NCBI GenBank assembly: GCA_947396885.1
Contig: OX377205.1
Coordinates: forward strand, 54,544,676 to 54,608,675
Source: Heligmosomoides polygyrus polygyrus
Lineage: Eukaryota; Nematoda; Chromadorea; Rhabditida; Heligmosomidae
Direction of reading: 5' to 3'
Length of the DNA stretch: 64,000 bases
The translations under genes were made by a program, and so were the position numbers. Below are positions 21,785 through 34,300 of this stretch, piece after piece. The notes under the pieces are model-generated. The model was given only the letters and a program-made list of their open reading frames with translations. It made no database searches and had not been told where the DNA came from. How positions within the stretch are numbered: position 1 is the stretch's first letter; every line of letters begins with the position of its first letter.

Positions 21785-24180
21785 CACCTATCGTCCCGTT
21801 GATCATCGACTTGCTCGAGCGGGCGCCAGCAGCGTCTCCATTCGTCCCTGTCGCGTGCCAGAGTGGTCCAATGGATCCTCCTCGCTCGTGGGACACGAAG
21901 AGCTTCATATCGGTCGTTCAGGGCTTTAACGAAGAAGTCCGACCAACGCGTTGGTGGGCGTCCTGGTGTTCTTTTGACATCCAGTCGGTGATGGCTCTCG
22001 TCAGCGGGTGTCTGCGAAGCGCATTACCTGGCCGGCCCACCTAATTTTCGACAACTTGGCCCACGCGACAGCGTCTCTGATCTTCGAACGTCGGCGAAGC
22101 TCGGAACTCTGGAGGCCTTCTCTCACTTGCGTGAGTCGTGTCACTCCGAGCATCGTCCTTTCGATTCCACGCTGCGCGACGCTGATCGCGTGTTCATCCT
22201 GCTTTCGTATAGCCCAGGTCTCTTAGGCGTATGTTAGGGCAGGAAGAACAGTGGAGTCGAATAGGTGGGCACGGAGTCGGACGTTCTTCGTCTTTTTCGC
22301 GACTTCTTCGACGCTCTTGAAAGCTCCCCAAACCGCTCTTTTCCTCCTGCTCAGCTCTGGTGCTAGGCCGTTGGCCATGTTGACTTCGCGACCCTGATAC
22401 ACATAGCTGGAGCATTCGGAGATGTTCGTTCCGTTGAGCGAGAATGGGGCATCAGAAACCCATCCGTTCGAACATCGTCTTCGTAAGATTCAGCTGCAGT
22501 CCAACGTTCCCACATACACGATCGAAGCCGGCCAGCATTCGCTCCGCCTGGTTGATGCTCGGTGTTATGAGCACGATGTCGTCAGCGAAGCGAAGATGAT
22601 GTAGTTGCCGGCCGTCGACCCTCAGTCCCATGTCTTCCCATTCTAGTTCGCGCATGACGTTTTCGAGAGTGGCGCTGAAGAGCTTCGGGGATATGGTATC
22701 CCCTTGCCGAACCCCTCTCCTCACGTCGACGACGACGTCGTTGTAGAATGGTGAGATCTTAGTCGTGAATCCACTGTACAGCTCTCGAAGGACTCTGATG
22801 TACTGAGTAGAAACGCCCTGAGTGAACAGGGCTTCGATGACCGCTTCAGTTTCGACAGAGTCGAATGCCTTCTTCAGGTCGATGAACGTAAGGCACAGCG
22901 GCAGCTTGTACTCTCGCGACACTTCGATGAGCTTCGTAATGGTGTGTATGTGGTCGATCGTGCTGAATCCTCTCCGAAATCCTGCTTGTTCGCATGGCTG
23001 TCCTTCGTCCAGCGTTCGGCCGATCCTATTCAGGATAACTCGAGTGAACAGCTTGTAGACTACGGACAGCAGGCAGATCGAGCGATAGTTGCCAATGTCA
23101 TGCACGTCTCCCTTCTTGTGCAGCAAGCCGGTCCTGCTGGTCTTCCACTGAGATGGAACCTTGCACTCCGTCAGGTAACGTGTGAAGAGCCGCGCCAGGG
23201 TGTTGATGAGCGCTGGCGGGAGGTCCTTCAGGTGTTCGGGTCTGATCCTGTCGGGACCGGGTGCTGTACGTTTCTTCACCGACGAGATGGCGTGTCGGAT
23301 CTCGGAAGGGAGAACAGAGGGACGACGTATCCATCCTGCGGAAGATGGCATGGGGCAGGTGGACGTGGCTATCGAAGAGATCGGAGTAGAAGTCGTGGAT
23401 GACCTTCTCCATGGTCCTTCTGGAAGAGGTGGCGGTTCCGTCGGAACGTCGGAGAGCGGTCATTTTGGTCTTGAAGTTGGCGAAGTTTCGGCGGGCATTG
23501 CGGATGCTCAAGCCTGCCTCTGCAACTTCAGCCAACACTTCCGCCCTTCTCTCCTTAAGATCTTCCTTTAACGCCGCTACGCATAGCTTTGGAAGCTCGG
23601 ACGTCAGTTGGTAGTTGCCTGACGCTCGTGCTGCTCCACGCTGGCGTATCAGCTCGAGAGTTTCCGGAGACAGACGTCTCTTGGTGGTCTTCAAGCTCTC
23701 GGCTCCCTTAGCACTATCGTGGAGATGGTGCACGAAGCGGTCGTATTCCTCGTCGACATTGTCCATGACGGTATCTTCCCAATGCCGGCAAGAGAGGTGT
23801 AGAGGTCCCAGTTGATGGTCGTTCTGAGACTCCTCTTCTTGAACTTCGCGGCCTTCTCTCCTTGACGCGAAAAGCGGAACCTTGCGCGAAGGAGGCGGTG
23901 GTCCGATCCTGTGTAGAACTTGGGGACAACGGAGACGTCGGTCAGGCAATACTTGCGGTTGAAGATGATGCGGTCGATCTCGTTGTGGAACTGGCCACCG
24001 GGAGATTCCCAAGTCCATCGTAGGAAGGGAGGCTTCTGGAACTGCGAGTTTCCATGGATGGTCTTAGTCGACATGATAAACTCAGACAGCCTTTCACCTT
24101 GCTCGTTCCACTCCAAACCGTGGGTTCCGATGTGAAGTTCTTCCGGCGACCTTCGCGGTTAGTGGGAGTTCTTCGCCCGC
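21785..24180 (-). mobile_element. RTE-type LINE, 5'-truncated (pseudogene)
   Basis: Minus strand. Endonuclease C-terminal half at 24130-23800 (WESPGGQFHNEIDRIIFNRK, TGSDHRLLRARF); connector at about 23790-23350 (YDRFVHHLHDSAKGAESLKT). Then a 299-codon open RT at 23351-22452 with RTAPGPDRIRPEHLKDLP, LTFIDLKKAFDSVETEAV, GVRQGDTISPKLFSATLEN and HHLRFADDIVLITPSINQ, so the FADD active site is intact. The C-terminus continues in other frames to about 21800. The 3' tail is a short TGATACAGGTGATA array. At least two frameshifts plus the 5' truncation make it inactive. It belongs to the same family as 7106-7700, 20800-20935 and 56890-57020. Confidence 0.88.
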
Positions 24181-26858
24181 ACGACAGAGCCCGACTAGCT
24201 ACCCGTGTGTACTCAAGTCAAAAACAGCAGCACTAAAGGGCCTCATAATCACAACAATAACCCAAAATTATTTCGTTAAGGCCAGTCGAGGGCCAGTCCA
24301 TAAAAACAGGGATCTGCTCTGAAAGCACTTGTGCACAAGATGGCACAAGATGTTTATGTCAGTAAGTGTCAATGATTTCACAACGCTCACGTAGTCTCCA
24401 CTCATCGACTTTGGGTAATCACAATCCCGCGCAGTCGCAGGGACCGCTGTTTTTATGATCCGTCGCCACCTCATCCTATCAAGGGCATCGTCTGCGGTGG
24501 CGCCGATTTCGGCGAGATCTCTCTCGATAACGTCCTTCCACCTTTTCTTCGGGGCTCCTCTCGGATGCTTTCCTGGTGCCTCAGAATCTAATAAAAACCT
24601 TATAGGGTGACTCTGTGGTCTTCTGAGAATGTGACCTACCACCTTAGGCGCTGCTCCCTCATCTTCAGCTGGATCGGAGCTGTCTTCATAACTGCCCTAA
24701 CATCCTCATTTCGCGCTCTGTCCTGACGGGTCCATCCACATGCCCATCTGAGCATCCTCATTTCCGCAGCGAGCAGTTGCCGCTCCTGCGCTCTACCCAG
24801 AGCCCAGCACTCACAGCCATAGAGGAGGACAGGCCTCACTACTGTTCTATATACCTTGCCTTTGAGTGGTCTGGAGCATCTACGGTCTTCTTTTTTCTTA
24901 TTCCTGTGGACTCCCTCCATTTGAGCCATGCTGCGTTTATCCGTCCCCTAATCGCCTGGTTCACGCTTCCTTCGTCGGATAGGTCGCTTTCGAGGTAGCG
25001 GAATTCTTCCACCTTTTCGATCACCTCCTCTTGGCAGTCCAGGATCGGTTCGTTGCACTGCTCAGAGCTGATGAACTCCGTCTTCCTCACGTCCAGAATC
25101 TGCGAGGGCTCCTTGCCACAACTACACCTGCTCTTCCAGCTCCTCCCGGCTGCGGTTATTAGGGCGATATCGTCCGTGTAGAGGATGGTCCTGAGAGAGC
25201 CTTCCTCAGGAGACTCACTATGCAGTCAAGGGTCAGCGCCATGAGGAACGGACTCAAAGCCGACCTTTGATGCACCCCCACTGTGATATCCATCTTCTTT
25301 GTCATCCCGTGTAGAGTTCGTACCGCCGCTTTCGAGCCTTAGATGCCTTTTATAACCGAGACCAGACGTTTCGGGATGCGCCTACCTCGAAGGAATTTCC
25401 AGAGCACGGCCCAAGGAGCCTGTCGTAGGCTTTCTTCAAGTCCAGGAATGGCATGTTGCAGGGCTTTCGTTTTCCCGATACTTCTCCATCATCTGGTGAG
25501 CGATAAAGATTGGAGCTCCCAGGTATGAAGCCCCACTGCTCCTAGGAGATGGTGTCCATCTCCATCAGCCTCGAGTCGACCAGTCGTTCGTAGACCGTCA
25601 TCGTGTTATTCGGACGCGTCCCTCTTCTGCTGGATGATGGGGACTATGGTGCTGTCCTTCCAGTCATCCGGCATCTTATCTCTATCGTGACTATGTTGAA
25701 GAACTATGTCAGCCAATGGACTTCACAGTTCCCAAGCACATTCCAAGCTTCTACTGGCACCCCATCAGGCCCAGCTGCCTTTCCGAGCTTCATATTCCCT
25801 ATGGCATTGCGAACCTCTTCCTGCGTCCAGGACGGGATAGGTCCTTCTGTTAGCTATTCTTCTTGGACATCCCGATAAGGGAATTCCTCATTTAGCAATT
25901 CCTTGAAGTACTCCTCTCATCTTTTTCTGACCTCGACTGGCTTCCATAGTCTCTACCGTCAGCCCTCTTTACAGCCTTGACCACACGGATGTCGATGCAA
26001 GCTATACGCCGTGCCTTGGTCAGCCGGATAGCGAACTTCTCTCCCTTCGGCCTGTCCAGCTTATAGGGCATCCATCTCCTTGTTCTTTGCTTTTGTTACG
26101 GCTTATTTTTCCAACCTCTTCAGCTTCCTATGGACTGGGAAGTGCTCGGGTTCCCTTGTTTTCTGCCACTGCTTATAGGCCTCCTTCTTTTTCCTCACCA
26201 CAGCATGCACCTCTTCATTCCAAAACCATGCAGCCTTATTCCCTCTGGTTCCTCCTTTTGTTTCACCGAGGGTTTCCTTGGCACATCGTAGGATCGTTTG
26301 GGCCGCCCTTCTCCAGGTCTCGTTTATGGGGCTGGTTGGATCAGGAAGACCTGCTTCGAGCACTGCCCTTTTTAGCTCGTTGCGCTCTGCACTCCGCAAC
26401 CTCCCTATCGGATTCTGGGTAATGTTCTTACTTTCGATTTGCTGGGTAGAGGAATGTTAAGATCCGCTACCAAGGGCCTGTGCTGTGATGCGACCTCTTC
26501 TCCCGGGAGGACCTTTACATCCCGTACGGTTTTCAGGTCAGGGCTTCTCACCAGGATGTAGTCGACTTCCGTCCTTCCTAGGTCACCTTCTCCCACTCAT
26601 GTCCCCTGCTACGGGCAGATAGTCGCCTTCTGGTACGGACCTTATTGCCTCCTCGAGTGTGAGGTAGAATTCATTCTTGACGTGCTCGGGCATCCGGTCT
26701 GCGGAGCGTAGACGGACACGATAGTCCAGTAACCCTCCTATGTATCCAGCCGCAATGACATGATGCGGTCGCTTATCCTTTGAACAGCAGCTACCGAATC
26801 CTTGAGGGACTCTGAGACAGCTATCCCGACACCGTTCCTCTTCGTGTCATCTCCGTTG

Positions 26859-29800
26859 CAGGGTCAAGCTTGAGGTTCGGGAATCGAAGGGGGTCGTACT
26901 GTGGCCTCGTCTGGAGGGGAGGGTCGTGCTCTTCCGGTTTTGGAAGAGGATTCTCTCTTATTCTTCAGGTTTTTTGGTGATTTTTTTAATTCTTAATAAG
27001 TTGTTTTTCCCAGGAATGCTTACGAAGGTGTGGAGTCTCTCCTTCGTCCCGCGAAGTTGTAAAAATTAATATAACAAGTTTCAAATAATGATTGTATTAC
27101 TCGTTAGAAATAAAGATTTTCCGCCGGCAGATTTGGAGTCAATGAGAACTTTCCATTTTCAGTTTTTTTTTTCAGGAAGTCATGGACGCGACAGTTTTCT
27201 GCCTGAACGAGCGACATCTACGTCCTAAATTGCAGTCTATAAAATTTGAAGTGTCAATTGCTAAGGAAAATTAAGTGCTTTTCCTACAAGATTTTTGGAA
27301 GCACTCTTCGAAGCATGACCGATTGGCAACCGAGGATGGGCTTGTCACGGAGCTAATTTTCTCTCTTCTGCTGGAAACAGCATCAGAAAGTGAAGTTGTA
27401 CTCAATAAAGTTTTAATCCACCGGTTGACACAAGGGAATAAAACGTGTTTTTGTGAGACAATCTTCTGTATAAACAGACGCTCCGATTTGTATCATTTGC
27501 CGAAAAAATTCGACACCGTTAATCACATGAAAGCCGCTATTTTTACAAGCTGCTTTTTAAAGCGTAGAACCCACACCTCTTACAGTTTTAAAAGTTCTGT
27601 GAATTTTTCAGAGATGTCGCACAAACTCCGAAATATGGTAGGTTACGTGGAGCCATTGCGTTCTCCGATATCACCGATCGCCACTGAAGGACGGACTTCT
27701 TGCGGCAAAAAAATTTCTACCTCCTGGAGGAAGAGCATCAGAGAGTGAAAACTGTACCATCTTAGAGTTCCAGATGTGATTAATATACAATCATAAACTA
27801 AGCTTCTTCGCAGCGATCTCCGATATGATTAGGGCTGATTGCATTTAAATTTTTCGCTTTTCAAGAAAAATTAATTAATTTTTACCTGAAGCAGATCACC
27901 CACACGGTTGAAATCTTGCCACAAAAAGTTTCAATTTTTGTTTAATGCACAGTGTAAAAATCATGTTTTTCTGAAACGAATAGACTGGATCGACCACTAG
28001 TCGATATCGCACCGACGTCATGGGAGCGACGAAATTCGACGTTCACAAAAATGACTATAACTCGGTAAGTTTTCCACAATTTTTAAAAGCCAATGGCTTT
28101 TTAAAAACTGCAAAAAAAGGTGTTTCATACGGCGTGAAAATCGGTTTTCAAAAACTAGATCTTCATACGGGGCGGAGGCCTCGACTTTTGAGCGAAAAAA
28201 TTGAAGTGATTTTGTATAAACAATTATATCCCGGTAGGTTTTTCGAATTTTGAAAGATTTAATAGCTTTTTAAAAACTAGAGGAAAAGCGCTTTCAAAGC
28301 ATATAGAAATTTCTTTTCATCAGGAAGGTCTTCATAGAGGGCGGTGGGGGTTCGATTTCTGGTCCATTGTTGCAGAAATACGTGCCAAAAATCGAATCCC
28401 CTCGCCCCGTATGAAGACCACTTTTTTTAAGACTGCTTGCTTCCTATATGGGTAGAAAGCATCTTTTTTCTATTTTTCAAAAAGCAATTGGGATTTTTGA
28501 ATTTCAAAAAGGGAACCGAGTTATGATCAAATTTTTGAAGAACTGCTCGTAGACTCTGCACCGTTTCATAAAAATGATCATAACTCCGTTCGTTTTTCGA
28601 AATTCAAAAATCCCCATTGCTTTTTGAAAAGTAGAGGAAATATGCTAACTGACCATGCATAAATCGTCTTTCAAAAAGAAGGTCTTCATAGGGGGCGAGG
28701 GGGGTTCGATCTTTGGCACGTATTTCTGCAACAATGGACCAGAAATCGAACCCCCACCGCCCCCTATGAAGACCTCCCTGCTGAAAACTAATTTCTATAT
28801 GGTTCGAAAACGCTTTTCCTCTAGTTTTCAAAAGACAATTGGTATTCTTGGATTTCAAAGAATGAACCGAGTTATGATCAATTTTGTGAAGCCGTAACCA
28901 GAGGAGTTGGTCGGCCCATCACTGGAGTCATTGGAGTGATTTCACAAAAACTGTCCATAACTCGGTTCGTTTTTCAGAATTCCAAAATCCCAATTGCTTT
29001 TCGAAACCTAGAAGAAATGCGCTTTCGAAATATGCAGAAATTTGTTTCTAACAGGGAGGTCTTCATAGGGGGCGGTGGGGGTTCGATTTCTGGTCGATTT
29101 TTGCCAAAAATCGACCAGAAATCGAACCCCCCTCGCCCCCTATGAAGACCTCCTTTTTGAAAGACGGTTTATGCATGCTCAGTTAGCATATTTTCTCTAC
29201 TTTTTAAAAAGCAATAGGGATTTTTGAATTTCGAAAAACGAACGGAGTTATGATCATTTTTATGAAATCACTCCAGTGTCGACGGTGCAGAGTTACGAGC
29301 AGTTCTTCACAAATTTGATCATAACTTGGTTCTATTTTTGAACTTCAAAAATCCCAATGGCTTTTTGAAAAATAGAGAAAAGATGCTTTCCTTCCGTATA
29401 GAAACCGGTTTTCAAAAAAGGGGTCTTCATAGGGGGCGAGGGGGGTTCGATTTTTGGCACGTATTTCTGCAACAATGGACCAGAAATCGAACCTCTACCG
29501 CCCCCTATGAAGACCTCCCTATTGAAAACCTATTTTTACATTATTCGAAAACGCTTTTTCTCTAGTTTCCAAATAGCTATTGGCTTTTGTAAAACTCGAA
29601 AAACTTACCGAGTTACGATTACTTATTCAATATCACTTCAATTTTTTTCGCGCAAAAATCGAAGTCCTCCGCCCCCTATGAAGATCTAGTTTTTGAAAAC
29701 CGATTTTCACAGCGTATGAAATAGCTTTTCTTGTAGTTTTTAAAAAGTTATTGGCTTTATAAAATTGTGGAAAACTTACCGAGTTATAGTCATTTTTGCG

Positions 29801-31009
29801 AATGTCGAATTTCGTCGCTCCTATGACGACGGTGCCATATCGATCAGAGGTCGATACAATCTATTCGTTTCAGGAAACCATAATTTTTACACTGTGAATT
29901 GAACAAGACTTGATACTTTTTGTGGCAAGATTTCAATTGTGTGGGTGATCTGCATCAGGTAAAAATTAATTAATTTTGCTTGAAAAGCGAAAAATTTAAA
30001 TGCGATCAGCCCTAATCATATCGGAGATCGCTGCGAAGAAGCTCAGATTTTTACTGTGCAATACTCATGACTTAAAAATCCATGAAGCACAATTTCACTC
30101 TCGCGTGTTCTTTCCTTGAAAAGATTGAAAAATTTTCCGCGAGAGGACCACCCTCAGTCTCCATCGATGATATCGGCGAACGCAATGGCTCCACGTAACC
30201 TACAATAATTCGGAGTTTGGTCAACGTCTCTGAAAAATTTACAGAGTTTTTAAAACAATAAGAAGTGTGGATTCTACGCTTTAAAAAGCAGGATCCATGC
30301 TTCCATGTGATTAGCGGTGTCGAAAATTTCCGGCAAATGACACAAATCGGAGCGTCTGTTCATACAAAGGATCGTTTCAGAAAAACAGGTTTTATTGCCA
30401 TGTGTCAAACGAGGACTTAAAAATTTATCGGGTACAACTTCACTTTTTGATGCTTCTGTTTCCAGCAGATGAGAGAAAATTAGTTCCGTGACAAGTCCAT
30501 CCTCCGGTTGCCATTCCGTCATCGCTTCCGAGAGTGTCTAAAAAATGTTGTGGATAAAGCACTTAAGTCAGCTTTAGCAATTAACACTCCATTGTATAAA
30601 GTACAATTTCGAATGCAGATGTTGCTCCTTCACGTACAAAAATGTTCCGTGTTCACGAGATGCTCAGAAAGCCTGAAAAGTTGAACTCGTTGTGATTAAT
30701 TCGACAACTGCTCTCAAAAGTGTTTTATTTTCAACTGTAAACAAACAGAATATTATTATCAGAAGATTACGTACACAAAACCTTTGTCAGCGTTTTTTCT
30801 AACAAATTACTAAATCAAACAGTTGCCCTCTTTCTTGAGCTAATCTGATACAGTCGACGCTGCATCTGGAAAGAAGGACCTATTAAAGGGTACAAAAATT
30901 GCATAGAACATTTTAAAAAATCAATGCGGATAGGAAATAAAACGGTGGTCTACACAAGGGGGGAGGGTCGTAAATTTTTGGCAAAAATCGAACCCCACGC
31001 TTGACCCTG
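26859..31009. mobile_element. Near-palindromic hAT-like element, 4151 bp, 8-bp TSD
   Basis: The left end is CAGGGTCAAGCTTGAGGTTC; the right end in reverse is CAGGGTCAAGCGTGGGGTTC. The 8-mer CTCCGTTG lies directly outside both ends (26851-26858 and 31010-31017). CAGGG ends with an 8-bp duplication fit the hAT superfamily. Almost the whole element is an imperfect inverted repeat centred near 28930: for example GGAGCGACGAAATTCGAC at 28022 pairs with 29805-29824, and 27310-27545 pairs with 30300-30535. No transposase is visible. The open frames at 27275-27748 and 30274-30522 are the two arms of the same repeat and are not convincing genes. Confidence 0.8.
28328..29520. repeat. Four roughly 95-bp hairpins at about 365-bp spacing inside the hAT-like element
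   Basis: At about 28328, 28680, 29058 and 29424 the motif GGTCTTCATAGGGGGCG plus GGGGGTTCGAT is followed within 100 bases by its own reverse complement (ATCGAACCCCC, CGCCCCCTATGAAGACC). Between them lie copies of a filler with TTTCGAAATTCAAAAATCCC and TTTTTGAAA. Half-units occur at 28157 and 29670. The core of the element is thus built from repeated palindromes within a larger palindrome. Confidence 0.8.
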
Positions 31010-31309
31010 CTCCGTTGTAGAACAGCTTGACCCTTCTCCAATCTCCTTGGCCTTCGCCCCTTTCCATTTCGTTTCCTGCAGATACAGGACTTCTATCCTT
31101 CTGTGCTTCATCAGGTCAGCCACTTCTCTGGATATTCCTGTCACATTCACAGTTCCCATTCAAACTAGCTTCTTTGGCCGAGGTTGTTCTACCATCGGTA
31201 GCCCTCGCATACTGACCACAAAGCTCCGGCGGGTGTTGGTTCTGCACGTCACTTCCGGGTGACGTTCTAGCCTTCACACTGATTCTATTGCGACTCTTGG
31301 TCATGGTCT

Positions 31310-31745
31310 GTGAAGGGTTTCTCCATCAGCCGGCCTGTCAACCTGGGCCTGACGCTGGAACCGTTGCCATTTTTGCAACTTCTGCAGGGCATTGCGGCCC
31401 GGACATCACATCAGGAGACATCACAAACCGAACCGATAATCGTTTGGTGTCTACCTCCTTTCTCATCCCGTACGCAGTTCGTATCACCCCTTTCTTGAAT
31501 TCGGGGCGTGCTGTGATTCAGACTTCGATAGCCTTCCGAAGAATTGTCGAACTCCTTCTCAGCTTGAGCCCCTGCCGGAGATTAAAAACCTCCGCTGTAC
31601 ATCACAGTTCAACACCCATTGCCACTCCCACGCAAAGATGAAGCGCTGAACCATGTGGGAGCCTGCCCGCAGAAAGCATGCACTTATAACTCCTGTTATG
31701 AAGATCTCCGTCTTCTGACCCAAACAACTATAAGCCATCATCAGC
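31310..31745. other. No gene recognised between two LINEs
   Basis: Sits between the 5' side of the minus-strand RTE and the start of a plus-strand LINE. Short open frames on both strands show no family resemblance. It may include 5' sequence of the RTE. Confidence 0.35.
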
Positions 31746-33010
31746 ATTACATCGATTTTAGCTAGAATTTTTAGAGAAATTGTCAGAAAGAATGTCACGG
31801 AACACCATAAGGAGCAATGTATTATATCTGAGAATCAGTTCGGCTTTTTAGAGGATAGGTCTGTTGAAACTGCAATGCTTACAGCTTTAAATGATTAGAC
31901 CACTGCCCATGAAGATAAAATACGAACTGGTGTAGTTTATTTTGACTTTATGAAAACATTCAATAAGGTTCCTATATCTAAACTACTTTTAAAGGTGAAG
32001 CTTTAAAATTGTCGGTGTCTAATTCCACAAGGTGGAGTTCTGTTTCCATTACTGTTAATTATTTATGCTTATGAACTCCCTGTTGAAATTTCGCGATTTG
32101 GTGTCACCTGTAAGGTTTATGCTAACGATGTAAAAATTTATAAGGCTATTGAAAGGAAAGAAGATTCAGACTCCCTACAGGCAGAATTTAACTACACGGA
32201 TCAATGGTCTAGGGACTGAGAACTATCCCTTTCTGCGGAAAACACCAAATATTTCATAGTAGCACCCCGAGGCAAAGATCACACGATATTATACAACTTA
32301 CAGGGATCTACTCCATAACCTGTCAGCGACGTTCGCGACTTAGGCTTTTTAATATCGCACAACCTCGATTTCAAAAACCACTACAGTGAACTCGTGAAGA
32401 AAGCAAATTATAAGACTTATTTGTTGTTCAAGATTCTGCGTACAAATGAACCCAAATTACTTTACAGGCTTACAAATTCTACGTTCGCCCTATAGTGCAA
32501 TTCGAAAAAACAGTATTTAACCCGTTTAAAAAGGATATAGTGCTGCTAGAAAGTGCCCAAAATAATTTTACTCGGAAGCTATATTTGCGATGTTTTTAGA
32601 AAGATTATAAAGTCGTTCCAAACGGCATTAGGAGGGCCAGGGACCGTGACCTTCAAACTCTTCAAACCAGACGTAGGAAAGTAAATCTGTGTATGATGTT
32701 TAAAACCCTGAAAAAATGAGTTTCAGTTGATCCAGTAACTTTTTTGGTGCACAGCTGACGACGACAATAAGCGGTAGGCTCAGGCTTTACATCCCTATGG
32801 CAAAATCCCAGATTAGGTCCAATTGTTTTACATACAGAAACTTTCGGGAGTTCAACAAGTTACTTAGTGGAAAGGAAGATATCCTAGGACTGTCTCTTCA
32901 AGCTTTTCAAAACCTTATTATTCGAAAAATGTTTGGTTAAATTTGATGGATGCTACTCTGTTCAGATTTGCTTGTCAATCAGTTGCAGTTGCTTATTTAT
33001 TCCTTTAAGG
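31745..33010 (+). mobile_element. APE-type LINE reverse transcriptase (pseudogene)
   Basis: The plus-strand translation, with several stops, gives ENQFGFLEDRSVETAMLTAL, GVVYFDFMKTFNKVPISKLL, then PQGGVLFPLLLIIYAYELPV and ISRFGVTCKVYANDVKIYKA, and DSDSLQ. These are RT motifs in order, but the catalytic YADD reads YAND and YFDF(A)K is altered. The C-terminal region decays to about 33010, just before the repeat at 33025. Family: CR1/Jockey-like. Confidence 0.75.
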
Positions 33011-33024
33011 CTAAGTAAATTCTC

Positions 33025-33469
33025 TTTTCTTCTCTCCACCTCCTCATATTGGTTTTTATCAGTGTTACTGTTTGTTTGATGTTCATCTCTGGCATATCCT
33101 TTTTCGATCGATATCACGTGTGTTAATGTTACACATCAATAAATAAATAACTATTCCACTGATCTTGACGTTGCATATCTCCCCCAAATTTTTAGTTTCT
33201 CCAGTAAAACGTCCTCGCCATGGATTGCGAAAATGTAGATCGTAAAAACAATGATTGCTCGAGCCTATTTCTGTAGTTTTTTTTTTCTTTTTCGATGCTT
33301 TCTGAGTCTTCGTAGGTTCCGAGTGTTCCATAGAGGAGAACGTTTTAGTTGCTAATGATGTATGCGTTATTCTTTTCTTCCTTGTTTTTGTTTCTTCGTT
33401 GCGTTAGCGTTTTACATACTCACCGCTAAAGTTCTTGAAAGTTTGAAGACTATCATCATTGGAAGATCT
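33025..33469. repeat. Second copy of the window's first 445 bases
   Basis: Same order and orientation as 1-445, with about 98% identity by eye. It starts right after the dead LINE at 31745-33010 and stops at the N gap. See the entry at 1-445. Confidence 0.85.
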
Positions 33470-33669
33470 NNNNNNNNNNNNNNNNNNNNNNNNNNNNNNN
33501 NNNNNNNNNNNNNNNNNNNNNNNNNNNNNNNNNNNNNNNNNNNNNNNNNNNNNNNNNNNNNNNNNNNNNNNNNNNNNNNNNNNNNNNNNNNNNNNNNNNN
33601 NNNNNNNNNNNNNNNNNNNNNNNNNNNNNNNNNNNNNNNNNNNNNNNNNNNNNNNNNNNNNNNNNNNNN
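33470..33669. other. Assembly gap, 200 N
   Basis: Exactly 200 N. The left flank is duplicated at the window start while the right flank is unrelated to what follows there, so this may be a scaffolding join rather than a measured gap. Confidence 0.99.
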
Positions 33670-33739
33670 TAGCTCAGTTCAACATAGGGGTGGATTACAC
33701 CAGTGCCGCGTAAATTTTTAATTTCCTATTACCCAAAGG

Positions 33740-34300
33740 CGTTGTGTAAGGCGGCGCAAATAGGGTCGGGGGGGGAGTCACCTCGTAAAAAATGTCACCA
33801 ACACAAAAACAAAGCGACAAAACACACTGATAGTAAAGAATAGGTAGGCGCAAATAGGGTCCGGGGGGGGGAGTCAACATGGCCTGCCGCGGCGGACAGC
33901 CCCGGCGGGTAGCTACATACAGCGAATGTAAATACGGTCTTATCTCCTTGTTTCGATTACATATCCGTGTTTTATGTGCTTCCCAATTGGGCAAGGGAGG
34001 AAACTCCAGGATCTAGGCAATTTTAACACGGGCGCGTCACTCAAGTCACACCCTGGAGTCCCTTCCCTGCCCAAATCTGTGCTCTCCTCAGCGTCAGCGG
34101 AGGAGAGCACAGAACAGAGCTGTACCATTGTTTGTACCTATTCTTTACTATCAGTATGTCGTCGTTTCTTTTGTCGTGTTGGTGACATTTTTTAGGAAGC
34201 GACCGCCTCCCCCCGACCCTATTTAGCGCCAGGGGGGTCACCTTATAAAAAGTGTCACTAACACGACAAAAGAAACGATGACACACTGATATTAAATAAA
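33740..34300. repeat. Foldback cluster: three copies of a roughly 60-bp repeat, two in hairpin form
   Basis: 34142-34197 (ACTATCAGTATGTCGTCGTT, CTTTTGTCGTGTTGGTGACA) is the reverse complement of 34241-34297 with few mismatches, around a centre of G/C-rich sequence. A third copy in the latter orientation lies at 33775-33842, next to GGCGCAAATAGGGTCGGGGG, which is repeated at about 33848. Within the block, 34077-34089 (CTGTGCTCTCCTC) and 34100-34112 form a perfect 13-bp hairpin. Likely ends of foldback/MITE elements. Confidence 0.6.

Larger units (their letters stand above)
24268..31300 (-). mobile_element. Second RTE-type LINE, split by a hAT-like insertion (pseudogene)
   Basis: Minus strand. 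The endonuclease N-terminus is at 31160-31018 (GTVNVTGISREVADLMKHRR, VLYLQETKWKG). After the 4151-bp insertion it resumes at 26850 (KRNGVGIAVSESLKDSVAAV, EVDYILVRSPDLKTVRDV). The RT region (26100-25100) is badly broken, with a TDD-type remnant of the active site near 25170. The C-terminal part is 25090-24290 (EFISSEQCNEPILDCQEEVI, GCECWALGRAQERQLLAAE, HPRGAPKKRWKDVIERDLAE). Its sequence is distinct from the neighbouring RTE. Taking out the insertion and one copy of the target duplication restores continuity of the endonuclease region. Confidence 0.85.

Noticed and set aside
22452..23351. A 299-codon open frame as a host gene
   Set aside because: It is the reverse-transcriptase core of a 5'-truncated RTE LINE with frameshifts on both sides, not a cellular gene.
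27275..27748. Transposase of the palindromic hAT-like element
   Set aside because: The frame is one arm of the inverted repeat, its mirror at 30274-30522 is diverged and shorter, and no DDE or hAT dimerisation motif is visible.
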